From assembly GCF_030272615.1 (NCBI RefSeq), contig NC_081414.1:1985501-2049500 (forward strand): a stretch of DNA of 64,000 nucleotides, written 5' to 3'. Numbering within the stretch: the stretch's first letter is position 1; the number at the start of each line of letters is the position of its first letter. This DNA comes from Cryptomeria japonica (Eukaryota > Streptophyta > Pinopsida > Cupressales > Cupressaceae). The notes under the pieces were generated by a model. The model did no database searches, was not told the DNA's origin, and was given only the letters and a program-made list of their open reading frames with translations. Positions 43,356 through 54,434 of the stretch are shown piece after piece. The translations under genes were made by a program, and so were the position numbers.

Positions 43356-44265
43356 AAGTTTGTTAGTGAACAGATTTGTCCCTTTTTTAAAATGATCAAT
43401 TTTGAACTCTGTCGCCTTATTTTAAGGACAAGTGTTTCACTAAACAATTGGGTAAGTGTTGTATAAATCACTTCCCTCTTAATTTTTCATAGGTACAGCT
43501 CCCTATCTTAGTTTTTTAAGGAATGCTTTAAACTATTTAATTTGAATAGTAGCTTTTAACCCGAAAGCATGTAAGGCTGCCTACTTCATTCTTGGATGAG
43601 AGGCCAATATTTCACACATGTTTCCTAAAAAGAAGAAAGTGATTTTTCCTATCTTTTCAATATATGAGATGACAACAACTGAAACAAAGTTCAGTACACC
43701 ATTTCCACAGGTTTAATAAAGAATGAACAGATTTAAGAAACTAAATCTGTCCTCAAACATGAATCTCCTCTAGAAGTAAACAAACACTCAAAGGAAGGAA
43801 TATCAGAAGAAGAATAATTTTCTGTAATGCAAAGATCCTTACTGTTATTTGATTAGATAAACATATGCAAAGACATGTATCTACATAGATTCAAAACACA
43901 CAGATTTTCCTTCTCCCAAGAACAGTATGATCATTCTATATATATATTCTTATGCAACAAAGGCATGAAAATACATGTATAAATCTTTTCCATTCCAGAT
44001 TTAGCAGTCTGATTCTTCCTTCTACAAAATAGAAAATACATAAAACAGAGGGAAAAACCAAAAGTTGGTCATAAAATTTAACCCCCATACTATATATCTT
44101 TCCTTAATTTATAGTTTTAGAACAGGGGAGGTCTCCTTGAAAACTCGACCTCCCCCGTAAACAGTTATGAAACCAACAAGAAGTATTTTGGGACAAATGT
44201 CCTGAAGTCTTTGCATAACCATGAGAAATTACAAGAATAAAGGGAACTGGGCCTAAATCAATGCA

Positions 44266-47200
44266 TTATGCCACTTTTCCATCATCATCATCCTCTCCGC
44301 TTTTGCGAGCATTGTGAGCAGTTGTGAGTTCTTGAACAATGGATTGGTTCGGAACTTTCATCGCGTTGAGCTTTGCCTTCACCGCCTTCTTATTCCACCG
44401 GTGCTTCACCATCTTTTCGGAATGTTTCGGCAGTTGATCATTTCCAATGAAAGTCATAGACTCAATCCTAGCCACCCTGGTTATATCTTCCAGAGTGAAA
44501 TTACCCTTGGCCTTGATCTTCTCCATGTTCATCCAGAAAGACCTGATTGCATCCTGTGTGCTCAACCTATAAATTCCCAATTGCTAATCATGGTCAGGGT
44601 TAACCACCTTGTTATCATTAACTATGTTGCACTGGAGATCCTAAAGTTTGTAAACAGAGGTCTTTGCATCGGTGATCACAGACTTGAAGGTAAGCACTCA
44701 CCACATTATGGTTTTCTTCAGCACAAAAAGCTTACATTCATCTGCCACCAGCTTGATTGAGTGTTCTGTCTAAAACCTGGTAACTCCATATTCTTCTATT
44801 TTGGCAAACAAAGGCAAGATATTCTGCCATTTGTGCTCCTCCTTCTCCCACAACACAAGCTGATTTTGAACTTCGACAATAAGGCCCTGTATTTCATCGC
44901 ATAGCCTTTGGGAGTCGGTAATGTTCTTCTTGCCATCCTTGATTATTCCCTCAATCCATTTCTCCACAGCTTCAGCAATACTCTTGGCCTATTGAACTTG
45001 GCTCATTAGCTTTTTATTTTTTGGTGAAGTTGGGTCAAAGTTCTATGTAGCATGAGATATTGGAAGTACCCCAAGGCAACCAATACTATCGATGAACTGG
45101 GCCAGAACATTTATGTGTCGCTTTAGTTCTCTCTTTTCTCACCCATCCTTCTCCAAACTAGTGAGCATTTTCTTTGCCGATACGTGGAAGAAATGATTGT
45201 CTGTGTCTCTACTCATGTTTCCCAATTCCACCTTTGTGATCTCAAAATCATCAGGGCTAGCCTCCTTGTTTTCATCCTTAGGTTTATATGAGGTGATTTC
45301 AGCAACCCATTTTCCAGTTCCCTCATCATTGTCCAGGCGAGCGGCAGTCTTGAACCTTTTCGGCTTTGGATTCGTCTCTCTGTATTTAATGACCATTTCC
45401 TAAATCGGAATAGTCATGGGAAGAAAACTCCATTTTTTGTTCACTGAGGTGGTCAACCACTTAGGAATTGCACTGGAACCAGTGGTTCCTTTGATCATCT
45501 TGGAAGGTGGCGTCATAGCCATAGTCATCGTATGAGAATCTAGGGGACTAGCAACATCACCGTCCAAGTCTTCAATTTCAAAAATCTGGGCATCAAGAAT
45601 GGTATCTTTCACCCCTGTATCCTTTGCCTGATCCATCTTTCTTTGAGCAGCACTTCGGGACCGGGTATGCCGAGGAGTACAAAAATCCAAAGTTGAATTA
45701 GACCTATGTCTAAGCTGGGGCGACTTATTATCCTTACCTACATGAACAGGCATAGAAGCATTGTTAGAAAGATGTTTTGGTGAAGGTAGAGGATCCTTAT
45801 TACTTCTCACAGAATTAGACTTAACGTCTGATTTCATTGCTTTCTTATTGGCCACCCACACCACGGTCCTTTCCAAAACTCCTTTGGTCCTTAATTGTAT
45901 ATCATCTTTCTCTTCCTCATCCCAGTTAATTGGAGGCATTTCAACTTCTGCACAGGCTAAGTACCCTGGTTTGAATAGCTCTAGATGATCCTCTTTGAGC
46001 CCCTTAGTATCCAACTTTATCTGCAATGAAACAACTTGTTCTAACACCAATCTCATGTTTCCCCTTCTGAATACTTCAAGTTCATCTTTACAATCTTCCT
46101 AGAAATCCTCTAACTGTGGCATGGGAAGGTATGGCATTAGACCAAGACTTCAGGAAAATCCCTTATTATCAAAACCTTTCCTTTTGGGATATAGGGAAAA
46201 ATTGAAATTCTTGAGGTCTGCTCCTATACTCAAAGCATCAGACATTGAACTGCAGGACAACACGCCCAATTGGATGGGAAAATGACCTTCCCATTTGTCC
46301 CTGGGTTGTGCCTTTTTTAATTACAGAGGTTAGTTGCCTGCATATCTCCACTAGAACAAAGCAATCTGAACAGAAGTGAGGGAGCTTGAAGGGCTCCTCT
46401 TCAAAGCCGCCTACCCATATGTAACAGAAGCATGGAAACTGGATATAAAACCTACCAAACCTCTTTATCAAAGTCTGTGCATCTTTGGAGATTATTTTGG
46501 CTTTCATATTCTTCAATTCATGACACAAATCACCTAGAAAAGCATTGTGCACCCTTCTGAAATCCTGTAAAGCTTTATCCTTTTGAAGCATGGGATAGAA
46601 CTCATATACGGGAACATCCTCCTTAGTGAGCTGTTTCGGTATTCCAACCAACTCCTTAACACAAGCCAAACAATACAAGAGATATGAAGACATAAAGAAG
46701 TTCTATTTGAACTGTTTAGCCAAACTCAGTTGTTCTCTCATTGAATCAATAATCAATTCAGCCCAGTCCAAATATTGCTTCCCTTCTAAAACCAGCTGCA
46801 CGTAGCAATAAATCCAGTCGTCGAAGCTATAAGCTTCAGCGAATCCTCTAGCTCAGTGCAACAAAATCATTACATCATGAATGTGAGGCAGCATGTGATT
46901 CTTATTAATATTCTTGGGTAACCTAGAACCACCTCTTTGAGGAACCTTCAACCAGAATTTTGCTACATTGTTTCGGTGTCCGGTTCTGCTTGCTTTGAAC
47001 TAGGTGATTGACTGATCAGGGGAAAAGTTGGAGAACTGGTAATCAGGTATCTTGAAGACTGAGGAAATTACTTCATGATTTATGGCAAGAAGGGTTTCAC
47101 CATTGTCTCTCCTAATGGTTTCAGACACTGGGTCGTATCTAGCAATACATTCCCAAATCAATTATGGGCAAGGAATGGCTGGGGGAAAAGTTGCGGCTTG

Positions 47201-47368
47201 TACGAGACCGTTACTCAAAATCTCCACACCAAAAGACTTGTCAATTCCCTTGAGCACCCTCTCTTTCAACACCTCAAGGTTTTCCCCTTTTAGGTCAGTA
47301 TCGCTAACTATGGGTTCAGTGGATGCCAGGCTAAAAACGTTCCCAAACAAATGTAGTGTGGACTTCAT
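44266..47368 (-). pseudogene. LTR-encoded ORF of element C, full-length copy
   Basis: The reading starts MKSTLHLFGNVFSLAS (47368) and ends GEDDDDGKVA-stop (44266), 3,103 bp or about 1,034 codons, with stops (for example near 47160) and a one-base insertion in a T run near 46312. The N-terminal 400 residues look globular and helical (INHEVISSVFKIPDY, AYSFDDWIYCYVQLVLEG, LDWAELIIDSM, SSYLLYCLACVKEL, HLCHEL-type blocks). The middle is Ser/Arg rich with TPRHTRSRSAAQRKMDQ. The C-terminal third has charged helices (KEEHKWQNILPLF) and an acidic end. There are no pol motifs. ORF1 proteins are known upstream of gag in Ogre elements, but here the ORF lies inside the repeat. Function unknown. Confidence 0.8.
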
Positions 47369-48056
47369 AATTTAAACAATAAGCCTAAATCAGTTACAGA
47401 AAAACTTTATGTAAGAGAGAAAATGCAAGCAAAAAAAACCACTGGAGAGGACAAGAAAAAGACTCACCTTCATAGTTGAACAACCAGACGATGGCTAGTA
47501 GCAAACAAGATTCCTATCCAGGAAAAACAAAGACACAGCAGCGAGGAACAAATGCAGAGCACTAACAATCCTTCATACCTTATTAGTGAAGGCAATGATA
47601 CGGAAACATTGAATGCAATAATTCCAATTTTCAGTCTGAGTGTGTTGAGTTTGTGGATTAGACATCGCATGCATGCATTGAATGCATGGCGGCATTTTTG
47701 AAGTAACCGCCAGTTCCTGGAATGATTACTTACTTCGAAAAACCAAGGATTAATGTCACTTAAGACATGGTTCTGCCTCCTCATAGTTGGCAATGAATGC
47801 ACCATCGAATCATTAAAACCTGCGAGACCCACCAACTTCGAACACATATGAACATCCTGAACAGACTTCATGGGTGTTCAAGTAGTTCAAGATGTATGCC
47901 GCGCTCAAGGAGAATTTTGCCGAGAAAACAAATAATATCAAGCTGTTGACCACTTGTGCTATATTGAACATGTTGAACATGTTTGAACCTCTTGAACTTA
48001 GTTCAATGAGTTCAAAACCCAGAGAGAAATAAAGTAACATATCACCGAACAAGAAA

Positions 48057-48064
48057 CTTTTATA
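48057..48064 (-). promoter_or_regulatory. TATA box of the C 3' LTR
   Basis: On the minus strand CTCTATAAAAGTTTC lies about 285 bp into the LTR. The matching place in the 5' LTR (58488-58496) reads CTCTCTAAAAG, so that copy has lost the box. Transcription from here would give a leader of about 660 nt before the LTR ORF. Confidence 0.5.
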
Positions 48065-48345
48065 GAGCCGCTACAAGACACTTAGAGAAAATATTAGTAT
48101 AAAAAAACCTCTCTAAACACATAGGAACCTATGGAACCTAAATGAACCTGTTGAACCCGATTCAAAATGGTTCAACGTGTTCACAGAGTTCAACCAATTA
48201 TCTAAACTTGACTTTTATGATTGAAAAAGGATTTACAGACGTACTAAGGACTTGAACCGAGGTATCACAAGAAAGATTAGGACTCCAATTGAAAATCTTA
48301 AAGGATGACTCACTCTTATCATGAGGAATAAATGATGCAGTAACA

Positions 48346-48499
48346 TTGGCTCTGACTGGGGATTGTATTTTACAAAGGAAAATGCCAAGAACTTTCAAAC
48401 TCTAGTTTCGCATGACCAAAAACAAAAAGGGGAAAGGATAAGGTGACTCACAACTAAGAACACCTAAGCTACTATATACAAAACTCTCGATGATAGGAC
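48346..48499 (-). other. 3' untranslated end of element C internal region
   Basis: About 150 bp between the end of the integrase reading and the 3' LTR. I do not see a clear purine tract; the last bases on the minus strand read CAGAGCCAA. Confidence 0.45.
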
Positions 48500-49828
48500 T
48501 TATAGTTTGTAGAGCTTGAGATCTTGCCCATTGTAGGTATAGGGCATAATTGCTCCATTGACGTAGCTGATTCTGAAAGCATTTTGTCCCGCTGCTTCAC
48601 AGATCTTGAAAGGGCCTTTCCACAATGAATCAAACTTGTCATGAGCACCCTTTGGCTCTTTCCTTTTATCCCATAACAACACCTCATCTCCTATTAGGAA
48701 ACCTCTTGGCCGAGCTCTCATGTCAAAAATCCTCTTCACTCGGCTCTGATACTCTAAGATTCTATCCACCAGCAACTCCCTCTCCTCTTCCAACTTCGTC
48801 AGGTACATAATTCTTTTCTCCAAAGCATTCTAAAAGAAAGAATCTTCCACTACTGTCTACAGCTTGGCTGCTGATAATTCCAGAGGTAAAGAAAGTTTTG
48901 CTCTAACCCCATACACAAGCTCAAAAGGTGCCATTCTAATGGCCCTCTTGGGCATGGTCCTATCTGCCCACAAAGCCTCATATGCCTTCTTATGCCAATT
49001 TTGAGCACTTTCGTCAACCAACTTTTTCATGATGACTATCAGGTTCTTGTTGCTGGACTTTGCTAGTCCATTACCCTATGGAAAGTAATCAAAGGAATGT
49101 GAGAGGGTAATCTGATGCTCATAGCAAAACATAGTCAACTCTTTAGAAGAGAAATATGATGCATTATCCGCAACAATCTTTTGGGGAACCCCAAAATGGA
49201 CTAGGATGTAATCCTTGAAAAAACTACACACAACCTCTGAGTTTGCCTTTTTAGTGGGAATGGCTTCTACCCACTTGGTAAAGTATTCAGTTGTTGTCAA
49301 AATGTACATATGACCAACACTGGAATGAGGGTTTATTGGTCCTATGAAATCAATGCCCCACTGTTTGAAAGGTTCATCTACTACCACAGGCCTTAAAGGA
49401 AGGGCCGCCAAATGTGGCTTCCCGGAAAAGAGTTGGCATTTCTCACACTCTTTAACATAAATATATGCATCCCTAAACATGCCTGGCCAATAAAAACAAT
49501 TCCTTAGAATTTTGAAAGCAGTAACAGACGATGAGAAGTGTCTCCCATAGGCTTCACCATGGTAGATCTCCAGGAGTTTTTGTTGTTGAGGTTTATCTAC
49601 ACACCTTAAGTGTGTTCCATCTAAACCTTTTTTGTACAAAACATCTCGCCAAATTACATACTTAGCAGCTTTTAACTTAAGGTTCCTTTGTTCTTTTGCT
49701 GACAAATGACTTGGGCAGCTACCATAAGTCAAATAATAGGCCACATCAGAGAACCAGGTATCCTGCAATCCAACAAAAAGAGTTAATGGTAATTCGGCTT
49801 CTGTTTCCACCTCATTTTCTGCTGTCAA
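48500..49828 (-). pseudogene. C integrase
   Basis: The N-terminal part has an H..H..C..C zinc finger (LRNCFYWPGMFRDAY, CEKCQ). The core shows WGIDFIGPI with the first Asp and VADNASYF with the second. In place of the usual PQGNGQAESSNK it reads P-stop-GNGLAKSSNK, so the third catalytic residue, Glu, is Lys and the preceding Gln codon is TAG, both G-to-A or C-to-T changes. The C-terminal domain (48823-48500) has DEVLLWDKRKEPKGAHDK and WKGPFKI, the usual GPY-type end. There is no chromodomain. The protein would join element DNA to the target. Confidence 0.85.
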
Positions 49829-49933
49829 CCTGCATAAGCCTTGTCCTTTGACTGTCTTCGTAGGGTGAATATCTAAATCATATTCTTGAATTTTTGTTAC
49901 CCAAGTTGCTCTCTTATTTAGTCCAACCTCTTG

Positions 49934-51349
49934 CTAAGTTAAAATGTTTTTCACTGCGGAATCTGGGACAAAAACCAAAGAGTGGGAGTGCAGAATATAG
50001 TACTGAAACTGTTTCACAGCTTTAACTATGGCATAGGCGTGTTTCTCCAAGAGTGAGTACTTAAGCTCATGCTTCTTGAGCGGGATACTCATGAACGCTA
50101 TAGGTGCTTCGGCCCCAGATTCATCCAACTGTAACAGTATTTCAGACATCGTATGCTCTGATGCATAACAATACAAAATGAAGTCCTTTGTGAAATATGG
50201 GTTAATGAGAGTAGGCGCATTTGCAACTGAACCCTTGATTTTTTCGAAAGCTTCTTTGGCCTCTTCAGTCCATTTGAAAGGATGTTGTTTGCTTAACAAG
50301 CTGATGACGTGTTTTGTGGTTTCTGCAAACTCTGGAACGAATCTCCTTAAGAAATTCACTTGACCAAAGAACAACCTTACTCCAGTCCAGTTGGAAGGTA
50401 AACTGAGATGTTGAATTGCATTAACTCTCTCAGGATCGATCTTGACTCCTCCCTTTGCGACAATATGTCCTAGCAATTTGCCCTCCATGACATAGAAAAC
50501 TGATTTCTTTGGGTTCAGGGAGATTCCGTGCTCTTGACAACGCTGCAGAACTGCACTCAGATCCCTAAGATGGTTCTTCCTTTCTTTCAAAAATACCATG
50601 AGATCATCCAGGTAAACAACAATAATTCTATCTTGAAAATCCTTAAAAGAGGAATCCATAGCTCTTTGAAAGGTGGCTCCAGCATTTATTAAACCAAAAG
50701 GCATACGGTTATATGCAAATGTTCCCCACGGAGTGATGAATGTCGTCTTGTGTTGTTCATGCTCTGCAACACTAATCTGATTGTAACCAAAAAAACCGTC
50801 TAACATCGACATCATCTCTAACCCGGATACCGTCTATAGAATGTGGTCCATATTGGGTAAAGCGTAGTTGTCCTTTAGACTTGCTTGATTCAGCTTACGA
50901 AAATCAACACAAATACGAATCTCCCCATTCTTCTTCCTTACGGGCATAATGTTGGCTACCCAGGTAGAATGATGAATTGGATATATGATTCTGGCCTTAA
51001 GCATTTTATCAACCTCTTTAAAATTTGCATCCACCATTATGGGGTTGAAACTCCTCAATTTTTGCCTGAAAGGAGAGACACCTGGCTTCAACGGAATCTG
51101 ATGCTGAAAATGCCCATCTCTAAACTCCTTCAGGTCATCGTAGGACCAAGCGAAGACATCAATGTATTTTTTAAGCAGTTTGCCAAGTGCTTGCTTCTCC
51201 TCCGTAGAACAACACTTGCCAATTGTTACCTCTTTTGGGTTGGACTCATCGCCCAAATTTATTTTCTCGCAACTTCCTTTCCCGTCATCCTTGGGAACAT
51301 TCTTGCCTATGAATGCATCATCTCTGGTGAAAAACCTCTCCAGAGTCAC
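49934..51349 (-). pseudogene. C reverse transcriptase and gypsy RNase H
   Basis: RT blocks in order: KMLKARIIYPIHHSTWVAN, RICVDFRKLNQA, PFGLINAGATFQRAM, the active site YLDDLMVF, LGHIVAKGG, and FLRRFVPEFA. A break near 50816-50833 separates the first part from MMSMLDGFFGYNQI. The RNase H after it (from about 50340) has CYASEHTMSEILLQ where CDAS is expected, so its first catalytic Asp is lost. The enzyme copies element RNA into DNA. Confidence 0.9.
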
Positions 51350-51499
51350 TAGCCCTTTCGGAATTTTGTTGCCTTTGAGCTGAATAAAACTATTTGTAGG
51401 ATCAACATCTAGGTCTGGACTAAACTCCTTGCAGGCATTTTCAGAACCTTCAAAATATGATTGGAAGAATGACTGAACACATTCTAGGAAATCTTTGAT

Positions 51500-52010
51500 C
51501 TATGCATCCGCATCAAACACTTGCCAATGATTTACATTATCAAGGACATTAGGCCTATAAATCATTTCAATCCTATATGAATTATCCTTAAAGTCTAGAT
51601 GCGGTAATAAAAGTGAAGCTGAAATGGCCAACAAATCTGCCCTACTGTTTTGTTCTCTCGGAATGGCTTCAATAGAGAAAGCATCAAAGAATTCTAACTC
51701 ATCCCAAACCCTATTTCTATAATGTCTCAATCTGTCATTCTTAACTGTATAAACATTTCTCACCTGTCTAACAATCAACTCTGCATCACCTTTAACTTTG
51801 AGCAATTTCATACCTTTACATCTGGCCTCATTTAATCCTAATAATAATGCCTCATACTCTGCAATATTATTAGTATTCTTAAAATCCTACTTGAAAGAAA
51901 ATGGGAAAATATTACCAGTGGGTGACAGCAAAACTACCCTTGCTCTAGAGCCAGAGTTGGCACAACTTCCATCAAATTCCATCTGCCACAACTCACCAAG
52001 TTCGTCAACA
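51500..52010 (-). pseudogene. C archaeal-type RNase H (aRNH), located upstream of RT
   Basis: The reading MEFDGSCANSGSRARVVLLSP, NTNNIAEYEALLLGLNEA, LLKVKGDAELIVRQV and IPREQNSRADLLA contains all four conserved acidic positions (FDGS, AEYEAL, GDAEL, RAD) of the RNase H acquired by Tat elements. One stop lies near 51887. In the Tat arrangement I know, this domain follows RT-RNase H and precedes integrase. Here it lies between protease and RT. Confidence 0.85.
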
Positions 52011-52149
52011 GCTTCTTCTGGATCCCTTTCGCCAGATGCAAGAATGAGATAGTTTCCAAACTCGCATTCTTGAAACAAAATCTGGGCTTTGGGGTTGTCC
52101 GAAGGAAAAATAGTGTAGTTATTTTTAGGCTCGGGTTCAAGCTTGATTC

Positions 52150-52900
52150 TCTATTTTCCAAGGGGAATAATGGCCTCAGACCAGTCCATTTTGATTTCAC
52201 CTTCAAGATCCTTGCAAAAAGTTCTACTCAAAAGCATTCCGTAACTTGCGTGAATATCAGCAACCAGGATAGTTAATCTTACTCTTTTATCAGGGCATGC
52301 TGCTAGCACTGCCTGGACGTCTTTTGCCTGTCCAATAAGAGGAACCTATTTCCCATCCATCAAAAAGCATCTCCCAAATGTTTTCATGAGGGTCAAACCT
52401 AGAGACTTAGCCATAGGTGAAGGCATTATGTTGTCTGATGCTCCTGAATCTATTATGCAATTGCTAAGCTTCTAACCATTCAAGAGAAGGGATATGTAGA
52501 AAGGTTCAGGTTTCGAAATCTCAACCTCAAGCCCATTTTTAGCATCATGAAAAGCACAGGGATCAGCCAAGTTAGCTAATGAGCACGGGATAGATGAAGA
52601 TTTTTTAGCAGTAGTTAAATCACTATTCTCCACACATCCGTGTACCAGGGACTCCGAAGAAGAATCTCCCTTAACATATTTGACCAGTTTATCTAGTTCT
52701 TTTGGATTCAGTTTCAAATACTCAGTAGTAGGAAGTTGAACAATAGAATTTTTACAGAATTCAATGATGTCAAAGGAGGAGGAAGAGGAAGGGCTATTGT
52801 TATCTTCATGGTTCCTTTGCAAAATCACAACTTCAGGGATATTTGAAAGGCTATTACTTGGGAGATCTTTACCTTTGAAATTGCTTCCAGAAGGATTCAC
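52150..52900 (-). pseudogene. C protease and preceding linker
   Basis: A Ser-rich linker (MNPSGSNFKGKDLPSN to about 52472) is followed by CIIDSGASDNIMP at about 52455, the aspartic-protease active site with DSG intact, then GLTLMKTFGRCFLMDGK and VRLTILVADIHASYGMLLSR. Stops at 52472 and about 52350 interrupt it. It would cut the Gag-Pol precursor. Confidence 0.8.
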
Positions 52901-53002
52901 AAAAGAAGAATCCTGGGAAGTTCATTGATTCCTTGTTAGAATCGCACATGCAGGACCTTCAAGGGTCACCAAAATGTTACTACCTTTTTCCGAATCTGAC
53001 TC

Positions 53003-54327
53003 TTATTTGAGGTAGAATGTTCCAGAGTCGCCAGGTACCTCTTGAATTTTTTTTGCTTCAGTGAACTCACCTAATTCATCTTTTGTGTTTTGCATCTGAA
53101 CATGTCTTATCATATCGGGACAAGAACCCCCATCATGATCTGTGGTAAGATGGAATGAACACATGACACCTTTGTCAGGAGGTGCCTCTATTTGTAATCT
53201 TTGTGGAATAGCAGGTAATTGCAACGGTCGTCCATAGTTATACTGATTTGGAGTTTTCCTGCTTATATCCTGATAAGGTTATGGATAAGAACTTCCAGGC
53301 TTGGGTATCTGCCTCTTTAGAGCAATCATATCATTGACAAGCCGCTGAACAACTAGGTCAGTAGAAGAGGTAGATGCCTAAGGTTGGCCCTGAGGGGTTT
53401 GTACATCTTTCCTCCATTTTCCAGCTATTATCAGATCATCTTCAAGCTGTATGGATTCATTTTGTGCAGTCTCCAAATCAACTGACCTACTTCTTCTAAG
53501 GTGAAAACCCACGTCAGGTGGCATGGAATTTATGAAGAAACATTGTTGATTATCTGCAGTTGGTCTTTTGGCTTGAGGAATTTTGTGGATAATCTTATTA
53601 TACCTGGCTACATAGTCCCTCATTGGCTCATGAATTTCCTTTTTCATTTGTGTGAGTTGAGCCAGTAGCAAATGTTCATCATCAACACTTTTGAACCTTT
53701 TCTCAAAAGCGGTTTTTATCGTTTGCCAATCAGTTATGGATCATGCTCGCAGATGGCTGAACCAATCTGTTGCCCCCTTAGTGAGAGTTTGGGCAAAAAG
53801 CCTAATGGCCACATCGTCATATTGGACTGCTAGAATTCCAATGGCCACATTAAAAGAATTCAAGTGCTCTTCAACTGAGACTTTTCTATCTCCATTATAT
53901 TTAGGTAAAACATCCCTCGCCCTTTTTGGAAGTGGATTATGAGTTGCGAGAGCAAGAGGTCCAACAGCAGCACCCCATGGTTGGGCCATAATGAACATAG
54001 GATAAATGGTTACAAGGGGAGGGGCTTGAACTCTAGTAAGCATTAGTGTTTGCCAAGGGTTTGAAGAAGAAGGTATAGGAGTAACTCTGACAGGAGAGGA
54101 AGGTCTGCTCTTAGCTTTTCTTTTGGGAGTAAAGTTTCTGGCGAATGACAACCCTTGCAATTCTTCAAAACAATTATCAACTATTCCTTCTCTCCTTTGT
54201 GCTCTGGTATATGGACAAGAATCTAGTGTTATCACCCTTAGGAATCCTAAGCTCTTTCAAGAAAATCTCAATCTCAACGGTTTTCCTGAATTATAGAACT
54301 ATGTCTTTAACAAAACGAACTCTATGA
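53003..54327 (-). pseudogene. C Gag
   Basis: The Retrotrans_gag core runs LPKYNGDRKVSVEEHLNSF, AIRLFAQTLTKGATDWFSHL, DWQTIKTAFEKRF, MRDYVARYNKIIHKIPQ and ends with a helical part. A C-terminal CSFHLTTDHDGGSCPD motif (about 53145) is the variant knuckle seen in Tat and Athila Gags. Stops at 53741 and 53378 and others break it. The exact start is uncertain; 54327 is the earliest reading that stays in the family pattern. Confidence 0.8.
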
Positions 54328-54410
54328 AATTTTGCCGATTATAGGCTCAATTTTGTTATGTCTATGGCATACCAGTCTACTAAATGTTCGGTTTTCTCTT
54401 TGTTTAACTT

Positions 54411-54430
54411 TCCCTAGCAGAGTCGCCAAA
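54411..54430 (-). other. C primer binding site (Arg tRNA type)
   Basis: On the minus strand TTTGGCGACTCTGCTAGGGA lies four bases after the 5' LTR. It differs by a base from the site used by Ogre and other Tat elements, complementary to an arginine tRNA. This gives both orientation and lineage. Confidence 0.85.
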
Positions 54431-54434
54431 AATC

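Larger units (their letters stand above)
43361..48345 (-). repeat. C 3' LTR (4,985 bp, full length)
   Basis: On the plus strand it runs from TGTTAGTGAAC to GCAGTAACA. Relative to the minus-strand transcript it has about 980 bp before the ORF (with TATA box and a GTTCAA/TTGAAC cluster), the ORF at 47368-44266, and about 905 bp after it. It retains 636 bp (46275-46910) missing from the other LTR, so it is the better copy for reading the ORF. Confidence 0.9.

Noticed and set aside
44314-45988. Open readings on the plus strand within the C LTR, repeated at 55388-56991
   Set aside because: They are antisense to the LTR ORF. Their repetition only reflects the LTR duplication, and the minus-strand reading has the protein-like composition.
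48346-48399. A polypurine tract for element C
   Set aside because: The bases before the 3' LTR on the minus strand are mixed (CAGAGCCAA). I could not support a clear tract.
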